Source of the DNA: Streptomyces sp. NBC_01451
Lineage (GTDB): Bacteria; Actinomycetota; Actinomycetes; Streptomycetales; Streptomycetaceae
Reading direction: 5' to 3'
DNA: 64,000 nucleotides
Assembly: GCF_036227485.1 (NCBI RefSeq)
Contig: NZ_CP109479.1
Location: forward strand, 6,076,001-6,140,000
Shown here: piece after piece, positions 50,362-59,534 of the stretch
How positions within the stretch are numbered: the stretch's first letter is position 1
Layout: every line of letters starts with the position of its first letter
Translations under genes and position numbers: made by a program
The notes under the pieces: generated by a model
Told to the model about the DNA's origin: nothing
Seen by the model: only the letters and a program-made list of their open reading frames with translations
Databases searched by the model: none

Positions 50362-52017
50362 ATGTCTCGCCTTGACCAGGCGCGCGCCCGGCGCCTTCGC
50401 TCCGCTGCGGTACTGGGCCTGATCGCGTCCCTGGCCGGCAGCGGCTGCACGGGTATCGACGCCGACACCGACACCTCCGCCGCCGTACGCAGGGTGGCCG
50501 CCGCCAAGGCGTCGCCGCTGCCCACCGTTCCGCCGGCCCAGCCGCCGCCGCGGCTCACGCGGGCCAAGGTCGACGCGGCGGTGGACCGGCTCGACGGCGT
50601 CGTACGGGACGCCATGCGCAGGACCGGTGTGCCGGGGGTCGCCGTCGGGGTGGTCCATGACGACGAGGTGCTGTATCTGAAGGGCTTCGGCGCACGGAAG
50701 GCCGGTGCGGAGGGCCGGGTCGGACCCGACACCGTCTTCCAGATCGCCTCGGTCTCCAAGCCGGTCGCCTCGACGGTGGTCGCCGCGGCCGTGGGCGAGA
50801 AGACCGTCGGCTGGGACGACCCGGTCGTCGAGCACAGTCCCGGCTTCGCCCTCAAGGACCCCTGGGTCACCCGCCACGTCACGCTCGCCGACCTGTTCTC
50901 GCACCGCAGCGGGCTGCCCGACCACGCCGGGGACCTCCTGGAGGACCTCGGCTACGACCGCTCGTACATCCTGGAGCGGCTGCGCCACGAACCGCTCACG
51001 CCGTTCCGGGCCAGCTACGCGTACACCAACTTCGGGCCGACCGAAGCCGCGGTCGCCGTCGCGCGGGCGGCGGGCACCAGCTGGGAGAAGCTGTCCGCCG
51101 ACAAGCTGTACCGGCCGCTCGGCATGGACTCCACCAGCTCCTCCTTCGCCGACTACGAGAAGGCGGCGAACAAGGCTGTCACCCATGTGAGGCAGGGCGA
51201 CACCTGGCAGGCCGAGTTCGTCCGGGACGCGGACGCCCAGAGCCCGGCCGGCGGGGCCAGTTCCACCGTCCGGGACATGACGAAATGGCTCCGACTACAG
51301 CTCGGCAACGGCAAGTTCGAGGGACGGCAGGTCGTCGACGCCGACGCACTGGACGCGACCCACCTGCCGCACATCGTCTCCGGGCCGCCGCACGCGCCGG
51401 CCGGCAGGACCGGGTTCTACGGGCTCGGCTGGAACGTCGGTTACGACGATGAGGGCAGGCTGAGGCTCAGCCACTCCGGCGCCTTCGCCATGGGCGCGGC
51501 CACCAGTGTCACGCTGCTGCCCTCGGAGAACCTCGGCATCGTCGTCCTCACCAACGGCGAGCCCGTCGGCGTGCCCGAGGCGATCGCCGCGACCTTCCTC
51601 GACACCGCGCAGACGGGTGGGCCCACGCTCGACTGGCTGACGTTCATCGGTCCGATCGTCCAACAGGCGGCGGCGGGCGAGCGCTCCGACACCGACTACA
51701 CCAAGCCTCCGCCACGGCCCGCACCGGCCAGGGCGGACGGCGCCTACACCGGAACGTACGCCAACGACTTCTACGGCCCGATGACCGTGAGCGCCCAGGG
51801 CGACGACCTGATCATGCAACTGGGGCCGAGGAAACAGCGGTTCACCCTGCGGCACTACGACGGCGACACCTTCAGCTACCGCACCACGGGCGAGAACGCC
51901 GTCGGGCTGTCCGGCGTGACCTTCGGCGGCTTCGGCAGCGGTTCCGCCGGACGCGCAGGCACGGTCCGGGTCGAGAACCTCGACACGACCGGGCTCGGCA
52001 CCTTCGACAGGGAGTGA
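50362..52017 (+). CDS. Lipoprotein beta-lactamase-fold serine hydrolase with C-terminal domain
   Basis: 551 residues. Lipobox-like LAGSGC (Cys29). SxxK at Ser130-Lys133 (ASVSKP), YTN (YTNFG), HSG (LRLSHSGAF). A separate C-terminal beta domain (about 455-551, GAYTGTYANDFYGPMTV) fits DUF3471 of this family. Probably an extracellular esterase or peptidase; not a true beta-lactamase on this evidence. Confidence 0.9.
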   Translation: MSRLDQARARRLRSAAVLGLIASLAGSGCTGIDADTDTSAAVRRVAAAKASPLPTVPPAQPPPRLTRAKVDAAVDRLDGVVRDAMRRTGVPGVAVGVVHDDEVLYLKGFGARKAGAEGRVGPDTVFQIASVSKPVASTVVAAAVGEKTVGWDDPVVEHSPGFALKDPWVTRHVTLADLFSHRSGLPDHAGDLLEDLGYDRSYILERLRHEPLTPFRASYAYTNFGPTEAAVAVARAAGTSWEKLSADKLYRPLGMDSTSSSFADYEKAANKAVTHVRQGDTWQAEFVRDADAQSPAGGASSTVRDMTKWLRLQLGNGKFEGRQVVDADALDATHLPHIVSGPPHAPAGRTGFYGLGWNVGYDDEGRLRLSHSGAFAMGAATSVTLLPSENLGIVVLTNGEPVGVPEAIAATFLDTAQTGGPTLDWLTFIGPIVQQAAAGERSDTDYTKPPPRPAPARADGAYTGTYANDFYGPMTVSAQGDDLIMQLGPRKQRFTLRHYDGDTFSYRTTGENAVGLSGVTFGGFGSGSAGRAGTVRVENLDTTGLGTFDRE

Positions 52018-52081
52018 GCCGTTCGATCCGACGAGGAGGAGGGGGCATCCGATTGTCAGTGGCGACCCATATCGTCGGCGC

Positions 52082-52438
52082 ATGACTGATCGCGACACTT
52101 TCGCACCCCTGGTCTTCTTCGAGTACGACCACAAGCCCGGCAGTTACTGCCTCATGCTCAGTGACCAGCACATGCTGGACGCCGAGAAGGTCTTCGCGGA
52201 CCGCGGGTACGAAGGCAACGGGTACGGCTGGGCCGGCGTGGCTCGATCCGCGGTGCGTTCGCACGCCCCCGAGCTGACCGACCGCTTCGGCCTCGACCCC
52301 GAGGCGGGCATGTGCGTCGCGTACGGCGAGGACGCGGACGCTCTTCGGGCCCTGGCGCCGCTGCTGGTGCGGGCGCTCGAAGACCACCGTCTGCTGGGGG
52401 AGTTGATCGACGAGGGCGAGCCGGAGTGGTTCGACTGA
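52082..52438 (+). CDS. Imm51 family immunity protein
   Basis: 118 residues, soluble. The pattern FFEYDHKPGSYCLMLSD, VFADRGYEGNGYGWAGVARSAV and a C-terminal GELIDEGEPEWFD matches Imm51-family proteins of Streptomyces that I recall. These immunity proteins protect against polymorphic toxins. No toxin gene is adjacent, so it is an orphan immunity gene or has another role. Confidence 0.75.
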   Translation: MTDRDTFAPLVFFEYDHKPGSYCLMLSDQHMLDAEKVFADRGYEGNGYGWAGVARSAVRSHAPELTDRFGLDPEAGMCVAYGEDADALRALAPLLVRALEDHRLLGELIDEGEPEWFD

Positions 52439-52496
52439 GGCAGTCCGGCGCCGAAGTGCCGGCGGCGGAGTCACCCCGGCCTCACGCGTGAGAAGT

Positions 52497-52664
52497 GAGG
52501 GCCGTGGTCTTCCTCCTCTCAGACTCTCCGACGCGTCCTCCTTCATCACCGGAGCGGAGATCCCCGTCGACGAGGGCCTCACCGCGCACGGCGGAGTCAA
52601 GTCCGTGTCGGACGCGATGAGGCCGCAGGCACCGGACGTACCGGGCCGGCCGACCGTCGGGTGA
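52497..52664 (+). pseudogene. Remnant of an SDR oxidoreductase (C-terminal piece, frameshifted)
   Basis: The frame from 52524 to the stop at 52662 reads SDASSFITGAEIPVDEG, TAHGGVKSVSDAM, which is the C-terminal signature of short-chain dehydrogenases (SSxITGxxIPVDGG). Upstream, the other frame reads AVVFLLSD up to 52524, the strand before it, so the reading frame shifts at a short duplicated CTCAGAC/CTCCGAC. No catalytic part remains. Confidence 0.75.
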
Positions 52665-52697
52665 ACCGCCCCCGGGCCCCGCAAGGCCCACGGACGG

Positions 52698-52739
52698 CTA
52701 CAGGTACAGGCAGCTACAGGTACGGACGACTACAGGTAC
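52698..52739. repeat. Three CTACAGGTAC repeats at 16-bp spacing
   Basis: CTACAGGTAC at 52698-52707, 52714-52723 and 52730-52739. The third contains the stop codon of the minus-strand VOC gene. Confidence 0.7.
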
Positions 52740-53104
52740 GGGCGGGTGATCAGCTCGATCGCGTGGCCGCCGGGGTCCTTGAAGTACACGCCTCGGCCGC
52801 CGTGCTCGTTGTTGATCTCGCCAGGGTGTCGCATCTGGGGGTCGGCCCAGTGCTCGACGCCCTGGTCACAGAGCCGCCGGTACGCCCGGTCGAACAGTTC
52901 GTCGTCGATCAGGAACGCGTAGTGCTGCATCTGGATGTCCACCGGAGGCTCGGCGAACTGCAGCAGCACCCCGTCGGGGAGCTGGATGTTGGTGAACGGG
53001 CCCCAGGACGGCGCTTCCGGCAGTTCCAGCAGCTCGCGGAAGAAGCGGGCCGACTCCTGGCGGTCCTTGGACGCGATGATGGTGTGGTTGAACGCGACTG
53101 TCAT
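52730..53104 (-). CDS. VOC family protein (glyoxalase-like)
   Basis: 124 residues from the ATG at 53104 with GAGG 8 nt upstream. A vicinal-oxygen-chelate fold with HTIIASKDRQESARFF and a C-terminal GGRGVYFKDPGGHAIELI containing the usual metal/substrate side chains (His, Glu). Substrate unknown. Confidence 0.88.
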   Translation of the reverse strand: MTVAFNHTIIASKDRQESARFFRELLELPEAPSWGPFTNIQLPDGVLLQFAEPPVDIQMQHYAFLIDDELFDRAYRRLCDQGVEHWADPQMRHPGEINNEHGGRGVYFKDPGGHAIELITRPYL

Positions 53105-53413
53105 TCGGCTGACCTCAATATTGTTCGACACGAGGAACGGACTCGGAGTGCACAAGCACTGGGAGGTCCGCGTGCCGAACTGGGCGCCGAACTGGATGTC
53201 GAACCGAGCGGGTGCCTTCTGCGCACCCGCCGCAGGGTCAGACCTCCACCGGACAGCCGATCCGTGTGTGGCGTCGAAGCGCCGGTCCGGTGTTCATGTC
53301 GGTGACGCTACTTGATCCGACCGACCACTTCAACGGGCGGACAGGGGGCGGAAACCTCGGCCCCCGCCCCCCCGACCTCCGGCCTGCCCCACCCGACCTC
53401 GTCCTCCCGCCCC
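53105..53413. other. 309-nt intergenic region
   Basis: No gene seen. Contains a C-rich stretch (53330-53420) with runs of CCCCC and no strong hairpin; it lies between the VOC promoter and the stop of the SEC-C gene. Confidence 0.4.
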
Positions 53414-54433
53414 CTACACCGCCACCCGCCCGTGGCACTCCTCATAAGCGGTCCCCGAGCCGCACCAGCAAACCGCCCCTCGCTGCGGAGGCCACCCCAC
53501 AGCCTTCCCCCGGGCCGCCAGCGTCGTCGCGTACTGCGGCAACAGCTCCACAGCCCCCGGAGACGACTGCTCCGAGGCCGCGAACGCCTCGTAGGAAGGC
53601 ACCGTGCCCGTGACGATCCCCAGGTTCGGCGTGCCGGAATCCGCCAGCTCCCGCAGGGACGCCTCTATCGTCGCGAGGTGCTCCTCGTGCGAGGGGTACT
53701 CGTCCGCCAGGTCGGGATACGCGGCCACCAGCTCCGCCAGTTCCTCCGCCGGCCAGTGCAGTACCGCCACCGGGAACGGGCGGGACAGCGCCTCCCGGTA
53801 CGCGCCCAGCTCCGCCCGGAGCCGGGAGATCTCCGCCTGGAGTTCCGCCGGGTTGTCCGAGCCGAGCGACCAGACCCGCTTGGGGTCGTGGAGCTCGTCC
53901 AGCGACACCGGCGACGAGTGGAGCGTGTCGGCCAGGGTGTCCCATGCGTCGTGGGCGACGCCCAGCATCCGGCGTACACGGTGACGGCCGTAGAGGAGCG
54001 GATGGGTCGAGTACGGGGGTTCCTGCGCGTCCGAGATCAGCAGGCGGGCCGCCTCCGTGAACGTCTCCTGGGCCGCTTCCAGCTCGTCGTGGGCCTCCAG
54101 GGACTCCGCGACGATCACCCAGGGCGCCGGGTCGCGCGGGCCGGCCGCGCGGACGCCGTCGATGATCGCCCGGGCCTCCGCCTCGTGGCCGTACTCCCAC
54201 AGGTTCGACGCCTTGAGCGCGCGCACGAGGTGGGGGTTCTCCAGGGAACCGGGGGATTGCAGCAGGCGGTCGTACAGGGCTGACGCGGCGGGGCGGTCGC
54301 CGGCCAGTTCCAGGTGGGCCGAGGCCTGCACGAGCAGGTGTTCGGCGTCCTCGGGGTAGAGGCCGGCGGTCCGCTCCAGGCGGGCCGCTTCGGCGATGTG
54401 GTCGACGTTTTCCGGAGGCGTGTCGGGGCGCAT
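53414..54433 (-). CDS. TPR-like protein with SEC-C zinc motif
   Basis: 339 residues from the ATG at 54433. Helical repeats over 1-190 (ARLERTAGLYPEDAEHLLVQA, EAARAIIDG-type helices) fit a TPR-like array. The C-terminus carries CWCGSGTAYEECHG, the SEC-C zinc motif used in protein-protein or ribosome/SecB-type contacts. Cytosolic, function unknown. Confidence 0.8.
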   Translation of the reverse strand: MRPDTPPENVDHIAEAARLERTAGLYPEDAEHLLVQASAHLELAGDRPAASALYDRLLQSPGSLENPHLVRALKASNLWEYGHEAEARAIIDGVRAAGPRDPAPWVIVAESLEAHDELEAAQETFTEAARLLISDAQEPPYSTHPLLYGRHRVRRMLGVAHDAWDTLADTLHSSPVSLDELHDPKRVWSLGSDNPAELQAEISRLRAELGAYREALSRPFPVAVLHWPAEELAELVAAYPDLADEYPSHEEHLATIEASLRELADSGTPNLGIVTGTVPSYEAFAASEQSSPGAVELLPQYATTLAARGKAVGWPPQRGAVCWCGSGTAYEECHGRVAV

Positions 54434-54627
54434 GGGATCACCGTACTGCCGACGCCCGTCAAAGAAGAGTGGCAGCCATGAGAGGGATCTCCGCGGAGGA
54501 GGGGCGGCGCCGGGAGGCACCCGGGCCCGGTGCCTCCCCTTCTCACGGGCTCCCCGCCGACCCCTCGCCGGCCTCCAGACAACTGCTCGGCGACGACCTC
54601 GGCGGCTCCTCGGCCGCCCTCACCGAC

Positions 54628-56103
54628 TCAGATGGTCACCCCGTCCACCTGCAACGTCTGCACCGCGCCCGCCGCGAACGGCACCGCCACCGTCTTGCCG
54701 CTCAGGTACCTGTCCGAGCGGGCCGTGTAGAGGTCGCCGCCGCCACCCGTCACCGTGTTCCAGCGCGGGACCAGGCCGCCCGAACCACCCGTCACCGTGG
54801 TGAAGTTGCCGAGGTTGAAGGTCAGGGTCTGGGCCGACGTCGACGTGTTCAGGGCCACGATGACCAGGCGCTTCGCGCTCGCGTCGTACGCCGCCACCGC
54901 ATAGCTGACGCCCGTGTCGAGGATCGTCATGCCGGGGCGGATGTGACGGCTGAACTGGGCCATCACGTAGTGCTTCGTCTGGACCGTCGTCGGCTGGAGG
55001 GTGCTCGGGTCGTAGGCGATCATCGCCCAGCCCGCCGTCGGGTCCATGACCTGCCAGTAGACCCAGGCCGTGGGGTGCAGCCAGCGGAAGTCGTAGAGGA
55101 GGTTGAACGCCAGGGTCCGGCCGGTCCCGTCGCTGTCGCCCGTCTCCGAGTTCCACAGCTTCTTGCCGGACGTCGTCACCACGTCGGTGTAGAGGAGGTC
55201 GCGGCGGCCACCCGAACCCTGGTAGCCGTGCACGTTCACCTGGTTCACCAGGGCCTTGGTCGACGATCCGAAGGCCGCCCAGGTCGAGCGGGCCACGTCG
55301 TAGTTCGTCTCGTCCGAGGCCGAGATCTTGATCCCCGTCAGGCCGCGGGCGTCCAACTCGCTTCTCATGTAAGGGAGTACGGCGGCCTGGACGGACGCGT
55401 CCATGTGGCAGCCCTCCTGCGTGCCGGTGGCCGTCCACCAGCTCGCCGAGGGCTCGTTGAACGGGTCCACCGTCGCGAAGTTCACGCCCCAGTTGTTCTT
55501 CGCGTACAGGGCCACGGCGGCCAGGTGCGAGGCGTGCTGGCGGTAGTTCCAGGTCTGGAGGTTGTTGCCGCCGCCCGAGGCTCCCGACGGGTTGTGGTTC
55601 GAACACATCCACCACATGGGCGAGTTGGCGAACAGCTCGGTCGTCGCGCCGCGCGCCACCGCCTTCGTCAGCGCCGCCCGCTGTTTCGCGTCCGCCGACC
55701 AGTTCCAGGCGGAGGACGTGGGGTCCTCGTTGTTCCAGTCCTGCCAGTAGCCCTCGATCTGCTTGTACGCCGGGATGTTCGCCGACGCCACCATGGTCGT
55801 GCCGCCCACGCTGTTCCAGCTGCACGCGCCGAGGTTGTAGCGGGCGATGTTCAGGCCGAGGCCCGGCAGCGACGTCCCGTTGTACGTGACCGACTTGGTG
55901 GTGAAGAAGAGGTCCGCGAAGTCGTCCCGGGCGCCGAACACGTTCGCCCACCAGGCGAGCGAGGTGCCCCAGCCTTCCCAAGTGCCGTACTTCGTCGCGG
56001 GGTTGACGGTGATGGTCGCGTCGGCCCGTGCGGTGCCCGTCGCCAGGGCGCTGCCGAGGACAGTGCCTCCTGCCGCGGCCAGCAGAGATCTGCGTCGGAT
56101 CAT
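54628..56103 (-). CDS. Secreted GH30 endo-beta-1,6-galactanase
   Basis: 491 residues. Tat-like signal peptide (RRRSLLAAAGG, cleavage near 26). GH30 catalytic barrel with acid/base Glu217 in DPFNEPSASWW and nucleophile Glu320 in LWNSETG. It resembles the Streptomyces avermitilis endo-beta-1,6-galactanase, acting on arabinogalactan-protein side chains of plants. A LacI-type operator is 118 nt upstream. Confidence 0.88.
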   Translation of the reverse strand: MIRRRSLLAAAGGTVLGSALATGTARADATITVNPATKYGTWEGWGTSLAWWANVFGARDDFADLFFTTKSVTYNGTSLPGLGLNIARYNLGACSWNSVGGTTMVASANIPAYKQIEGYWQDWNNEDPTSSAWNWSADAKQRAALTKAVARGATTELFANSPMWWMCSNHNPSGASGGGNNLQTWNYRQHASHLAAVALYAKNNWGVNFATVDPFNEPSASWWTATGTQEGCHMDASVQAAVLPYMRSELDARGLTGIKISASDETNYDVARSTWAAFGSSTKALVNQVNVHGYQGSGGRRDLLYTDVVTTSGKKLWNSETGDSDGTGRTLAFNLLYDFRWLHPTAWVYWQVMDPTAGWAMIAYDPSTLQPTTVQTKHYVMAQFSRHIRPGMTILDTGVSYAVAAYDASAKRLVIVALNTSTSAQTLTFNLGNFTTVTGGSGGLVPRWNTVTGGGGDLYTARSDRYLSGKTVAVPFAAGAVQTLQVDGVTI

Positions 56104-56220
56104 GGCTTCTCCGTCCAGAGTCCGGGCCGGCCAACCACCGGTCGTCCCTCCGGTGTCCGGCCTGCCCCGTTCATGCCAGAAGGAAGCATCAGGTGCGGCG
56201 CGTGGGGTTGTCGAGAGTTG

Positions 56221-56234
56221 TGACAGCGCTTTCT
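56221..56234 (-). promoter_or_regulatory. LacI-type operator upstream of GH30 gene
   Basis: TGACAGCGCTTTCT is a near-perfect match to the sugar-repressor operator TGAAAGCGCTTTCA with central AGCGCT palindrome. Divergent promoter region of GH30 and sortase. Confidence 0.6.
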
Positions 56235-56369
56235 AAAACCATTGGACAAAGGGCGCTCACAGGGAGCGGACGGACAGGGTCCGCAGCGGGGGAGGGGCAG
56301 GCCTGGTTACTTCGCGAGGTCTGGCCTATCGTGCGGCCGACCCACGTGAGGCGCGAAGGGGGCGTACGC

Positions 56370-57194
56370 ATGCGGGCTCGGGCTCCTGCGACACGGGTGG
56401 TACGGCACCGCACGCTCCGCCGCCGCGCCCTCCGCCGCCGTGCGGTGTGGACCTGCGGCGAACTCCTCGTCACCCTCGGCACGGTCCTCGCGCTCCTCGT
56501 CGTCCACCAGCTCTGGTGGACCAACCGCCAGGCCGAACAGGGTGCCCAGCGGGAGGTGCGGGCCCTGGAGAAGGAGTGGGCCGACCCCGCGAATCCCGGC
56601 GGGAGCGCAGCGGGACCGGTGAACCCGGTGGACCCGGCAAGCGGCTCCGGATCCGCCGGCTCGTCCGGCGCCGCCGAGTCGTCCGGATCCGGCGGCCAGG
56701 ACGGCACCCGCTTCACCAACTCCAGCTCCTCCACGCCCAGTTGGTCCCAGGCGTACGCCGTCCTCAGCATCCCCCGGCTCGGCCTCCGCGTCCCCGTCGC
56801 CGAGGGCGTCAGCAAGTCGGGCGTTCTCAACAAGGGGTACGTCGGCCACTACCCCGGCACCCAACAGCCGGGCCAGGCCGGTAACTTCGCCCTCGCCGGG
56901 CACCGCAACACCCACGGCGAACCCTTCCGGTACATCAACCGGTTGCGGCGCGGGGACACCGTCCGGGTCGAGACGGCGGACGCGGTGTACTCGTACACCG
57001 TCGACCGGACGCTTCCGCAGACCTCCGCCCGCGACGACGGTGTGATCAGGGCCGTCCCCCGCTCCACCGTCAGGCCGGCCTACGGCTACCGAGCCCCCGG
57101 CTACTACCTCACCCTCACCACCTGCACCCCGGAGTACACGTCCCGCTACCGTCTGGTCGTCTGGGGCAAGCTCACGTCGATGCGGCCCCGCTGA
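56370..57194 (+). CDS. Class E sortase
   Basis: 274 residues from the ATG at 56370 (AAGGGGG 7 nt upstream). Basic cytoplasmic tail, membrane helix (about 29-48), Gly/Ser/Pro linker, sortase domain from 125. The catalytic residues are His178 (AGHRNTHG), Cys252 (TLTTCTP) and Arg261 (SRYRLVVWG). It attaches LAXTG-type proteins to the cell wall. Class E is the housekeeping sortase of actinobacteria; in Streptomyces it anchors chaplins. Confidence 0.9.
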   Translation: MRARAPATRVVRHRTLRRRALRRRAVWTCGELLVTLGTVLALLVVHQLWWTNRQAEQGAQREVRALEKEWADPANPGGSAAGPVNPVDPASGSGSAGSSGAAESSGSGGQDGTRFTNSSSSTPSWSQAYAVLSIPRLGLRVPVAEGVSKSGVLNKGYVGHYPGTQQPGQAGNFALAGHRNTHGEPFRYINRLRRGDTVRVETADAVYSYTVDRTLPQTSARDDGVIRAVPRSTVRPAYGYRAPGYYLTLTTCTPEYTSRYRLVVWGKLTSMRPR

Positions 57195-57270
57195 GCCGAA
57201 ACCCGGGCATCCTGTATAACGAACGGCAGAGCAGACAGCCGTACGGGAAGCGCGAGAAGCGCGAGACGTA

Positions 57271-57312
57271 CAAGACCCGCAAGACGTACAGACAAGACCC
57301 GCAAGACGTACA
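57271..57312 (+). repeat. Two 20-bp tandem repeats at 22-bp period upstream of DUF6412
   Basis: CAAGACCCGCAAGACGTACA occurs at 57271-57290 and 57293-57312, directly ahead of the GGAGGAGG ribosome site of the small membrane protein gene. Confidence 0.8.
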
Positions 57313-57335
57313 AAACGTACGGAGGAGGCGTGGGC

Positions 57336-57659
57336 ATGATCCGGAGCTGGAGTCCGGTCCGGGTGAACCCGCGTACCGCCGCCGCGCTGTTCCTGCTGCT
57401 CATCGAGGTCGCGCTGCTCGACGCGGGCAGCCTCTCCGCCGCCGTCGCCCTCGCGGCGACCGCCGCGGCCGGGTCCGCGCTCGCCGCCTGCTCGCTCATC
57501 GCCTCGCGCTGCGCGCCCGCCGTGCCGCCCACCCGGGTCCGCACGGCCATCCGCGACCGCGCCCGCCGTACGGCCTTCCTGCCGCAGAGCGACCCGGACG
57601 CCCGCGGCCGTACCCGCCCCCGCGCCCCCGGAATCGCCCTCCCGACGGCCACCGCGTAG
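57336..57659 (+). CDS. DUF6412-like small membrane protein
   Basis: 107 residues from the ATG at 57336 with GGAGGAGG seven nt upstream. Two helices at about 15-50 (ALFLLLIEVALLDAG, VALAATAAAGSALAA), then a basic tail. I associate it with DUF6412, which often precedes the short YidC-like gene in Streptomyces, as here. Function unknown. Confidence 0.6.
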   Translation: MIRSWSPVRVNPRTAAALFLLLIEVALLDAGSLSAAVALAATAAAGSALAACSLIASRCAPAVPPTRVRTAIRDRARRTAFLPQSDPDARGRTRPRAPGIALPTATA

Positions 57660-57768
57660 GGCACACAGCACCACACTCCTCTCACTCCTCTGTGGCGTGC
57701 CCCCGCGCGGGTCGTCCTGCCGATCTCTCCTCATCCCGGCACGACGAGACCCCTCGGAGGGCTCACCC

Positions 57769-58551
57769 ATGTCCACCTTCCTGTCCGCTTTCGCGAGCCT
57801 GGTCGCCCAGCTCGCCGACCTGCTCCAGCCCCTCTTCCACGCCTCCTCGGCCGCCGTCGCGATCATCCTGTTCACCGCGTTCGTACGACTCCTCGTGCAC
57901 CCCCTGTCCCGTGCGGCGGCGCGTGGGCAGCGGGCGCGCGCAGCGCTTCAGCCCAAGGTCGCCGAGCTGCGGAAACGGCACGCGAAGGACCCCAAGAAGC
58001 TCCAGCAGGCCGTCATGGAACTGCATGCCGAGGAGAAGGTCTCGCCGCTGTCGGGGTGCTTCCCGAGCCTGTTCCAGCTGCCCGCGTTCTTCCTGCTCTA
58101 CCACCTCTTCTCCAACCCGGAGATCGGCGGCCGGGCCAACGGGCTCCTCACCCACCGGCTGTTCGCCGCGCCGCTCGGCGAGCGGTGGGCCGACGCGCTC
58201 GGCGGTGACGGGATCCTCGGGGCCGCCGGGCTCGTCTACCTCGGACTGTTCGTCCTCGTCGCGGCCGTCGCCACCTTCAACTACCGGCGTATGAAGCTGG
58301 TGATGGCGGCCAACCCGATGTCCGTGAACGCCGGCGGCGGCGAGGCGGTGCCCGGGGTCGCGTCCGCCGCGAAGTTCGCGCCCTTCATGTCCTTCTTCAC
58401 GCTCTTCTCCGTGGCCGTGATGCCGCTGGCCGCCGCGCTCTACATGGTGACCAGTACGACCTGGAGTGCCGTCGAGCGGGCGGTCCTCTACCGCTGGCAG
58501 CTGGCGCCGGTGGCCGCGGGGCCCGCTTCCGGTGCCCGGTCCACCACGTGA
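57769..58551 (+). CDS. yidC: YidC/Oxa1-like membrane insertase paralogue
   Basis: 260 residues from the ATG at 57769 (GGAGGG 7 nt upstream). Five membrane helices, with family features ARGQRARAALQPKVAELRKRHAKDPKK (cytoplasmic loop), SPLSGCFPSLFQLPAFFLLYHLFS and the last pair of helices near 200-245. It lacks the large periplasmic domain of Gram-negative YidC. It is probably a second YidC, since the main yidC sits near the origin. Follows the DUF6412 gene. Confidence 0.88.
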   Translation: MSTFLSAFASLVAQLADLLQPLFHASSAAVAIILFTAFVRLLVHPLSRAAARGQRARAALQPKVAELRKRHAKDPKKLQQAVMELHAEEKVSPLSGCFPSLFQLPAFFLLYHLFSNPEIGGRANGLLTHRLFAAPLGERWADALGGDGILGAAGLVYLGLFVLVAAVATFNYRRMKLVMAANPMSVNAGGGEAVPGVASAAKFAPFMSFFTLFSVAVMPLAAALYMVTSTTWSAVERAVLYRWQLAPVAAGPASGARSTT

Positions 58552-58676
58552 ACCGGGTATTGCGGACGGGCCGTCGACCTTGGACGATCGACCAGTCCTC
58601 CGATGAATGGCGGCTGAGGTTGGCTGAAGGTGGCTGAGGGCGTGGCCGGGGGACGTAACCGAGGGAGAGAACGATC

Positions 58677-59534
58677 ATGAAGCTGCTGCGAGTCGGTACG
58701 GCGGGGTCGGAGCGGCCCGCGCTGCTCGACGCCGAGGGAACCCTGCGGGACCTGTCGGGGGTCGTCCCGGACATCGACGGACCGCTGCTCGCCGACGACG
58801 CGGCGCTCGGCCGGATCCGGTCCGCCGCCGACGCCGGTGAGCTGCCCGTCCTGGACGCCACCGGGCTGCGGATCGGGCCGCCGCTGGCCCGCATCGGCAA
58901 GATCGTGTGCATCGGCCTCAACTACCACGACCACGCCCGCGAGACCGGCGCCGAGCCGCCCGCCGAGCCGGTGATCTTCTTCAAGGCGGCGGACACGGTC
59001 GTCGGGCCGTACGACACGGTGCTCGTGCCGCGCGAGTCGACGAAGACCGACTGGGAGGTGGAACTCGCGGTGGTCATCGGACGTACGGCCCGTTACCTCG
59101 GCTCGCACGAGGAGGCGCTCGCGCATGTCGCCGGGTACGCGGTCTCGCACGACGTGTCCGAGCGCGAGTTCCAGCTGGAGCGCGGCGGCACCTGGGACAA
59201 GGGGAAGAACTGCGAGACGTTCAACCCGCTCGGGCCCTGGCTGGTGACCGCCGACGAGGTGCCGGACCCGCAGGCGCTCGCGCTGCGGTTGTGGGTCAAC
59301 GGGGTGCGGAAGCAGAACGGGACGACCGCCGAGCAGATCTTCGGGGTCGCCGAAGTCGTGCGGTACGTCAGCCGGTTCATGACCCTGTACCCGGGTGACG
59401 TCATCAACACGGGTACGCCGGCGGGGGTTGCGCTGGGTGCGCCCGAGCCCAAGCCGTTCCTCAGGGCCGGGGATGTGGTCGAGCTGGAGATCGAAGGGCT
59501 CGGGCGGCAGCGTCAGGAGTTCAAAGACGCGTAA
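58677..59534 (+). CDS. Fumarylacetoacetate hydrolase family protein
   Basis: 285 residues. The FAH fold is shown by IGKIVCIGLNYHDHARE, DWEVELAVVIG (metal-binding acidic residues) and GTPAGVALGAPEPKPFL. Members include ureidoglycolate lyase and 2-hydroxyhepta-2,4-diene-1,7-dioate isomerase; substrate not deducible. Its 3' end overlaps the convergent condensation-domain gene by 14 nt. Confidence 0.88.
   Translation: MKLLRVGTAGSERPALLDAEGTLRDLSGVVPDIDGPLLADDAALGRIRSAADAGELPVLDATGLRIGPPLARIGKIVCIGLNYHDHARETGAEPPAEPVIFFKAADTVVGPYDTVLVPRESTKTDWEVELAVVIGRTARYLGSHEEALAHVAGYAVSHDVSEREFQLERGGTWDKGKNCETFNPLGPWLVTADEVPDPQALALRLWVNGVRKQNGTTAEQIFGVAEVVRYVSRFMTLYPGDVINTGTPAGVALGAPEPKPFLRAGDVVELEIEGLGRQRQEFKDA

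Noticed and set aside
48928..52017. True beta-lactamases
   Set aside because: Both have SxxK and YxN but the overall pattern fits carboxypeptidase/esterase relatives; substrate cannot be told.
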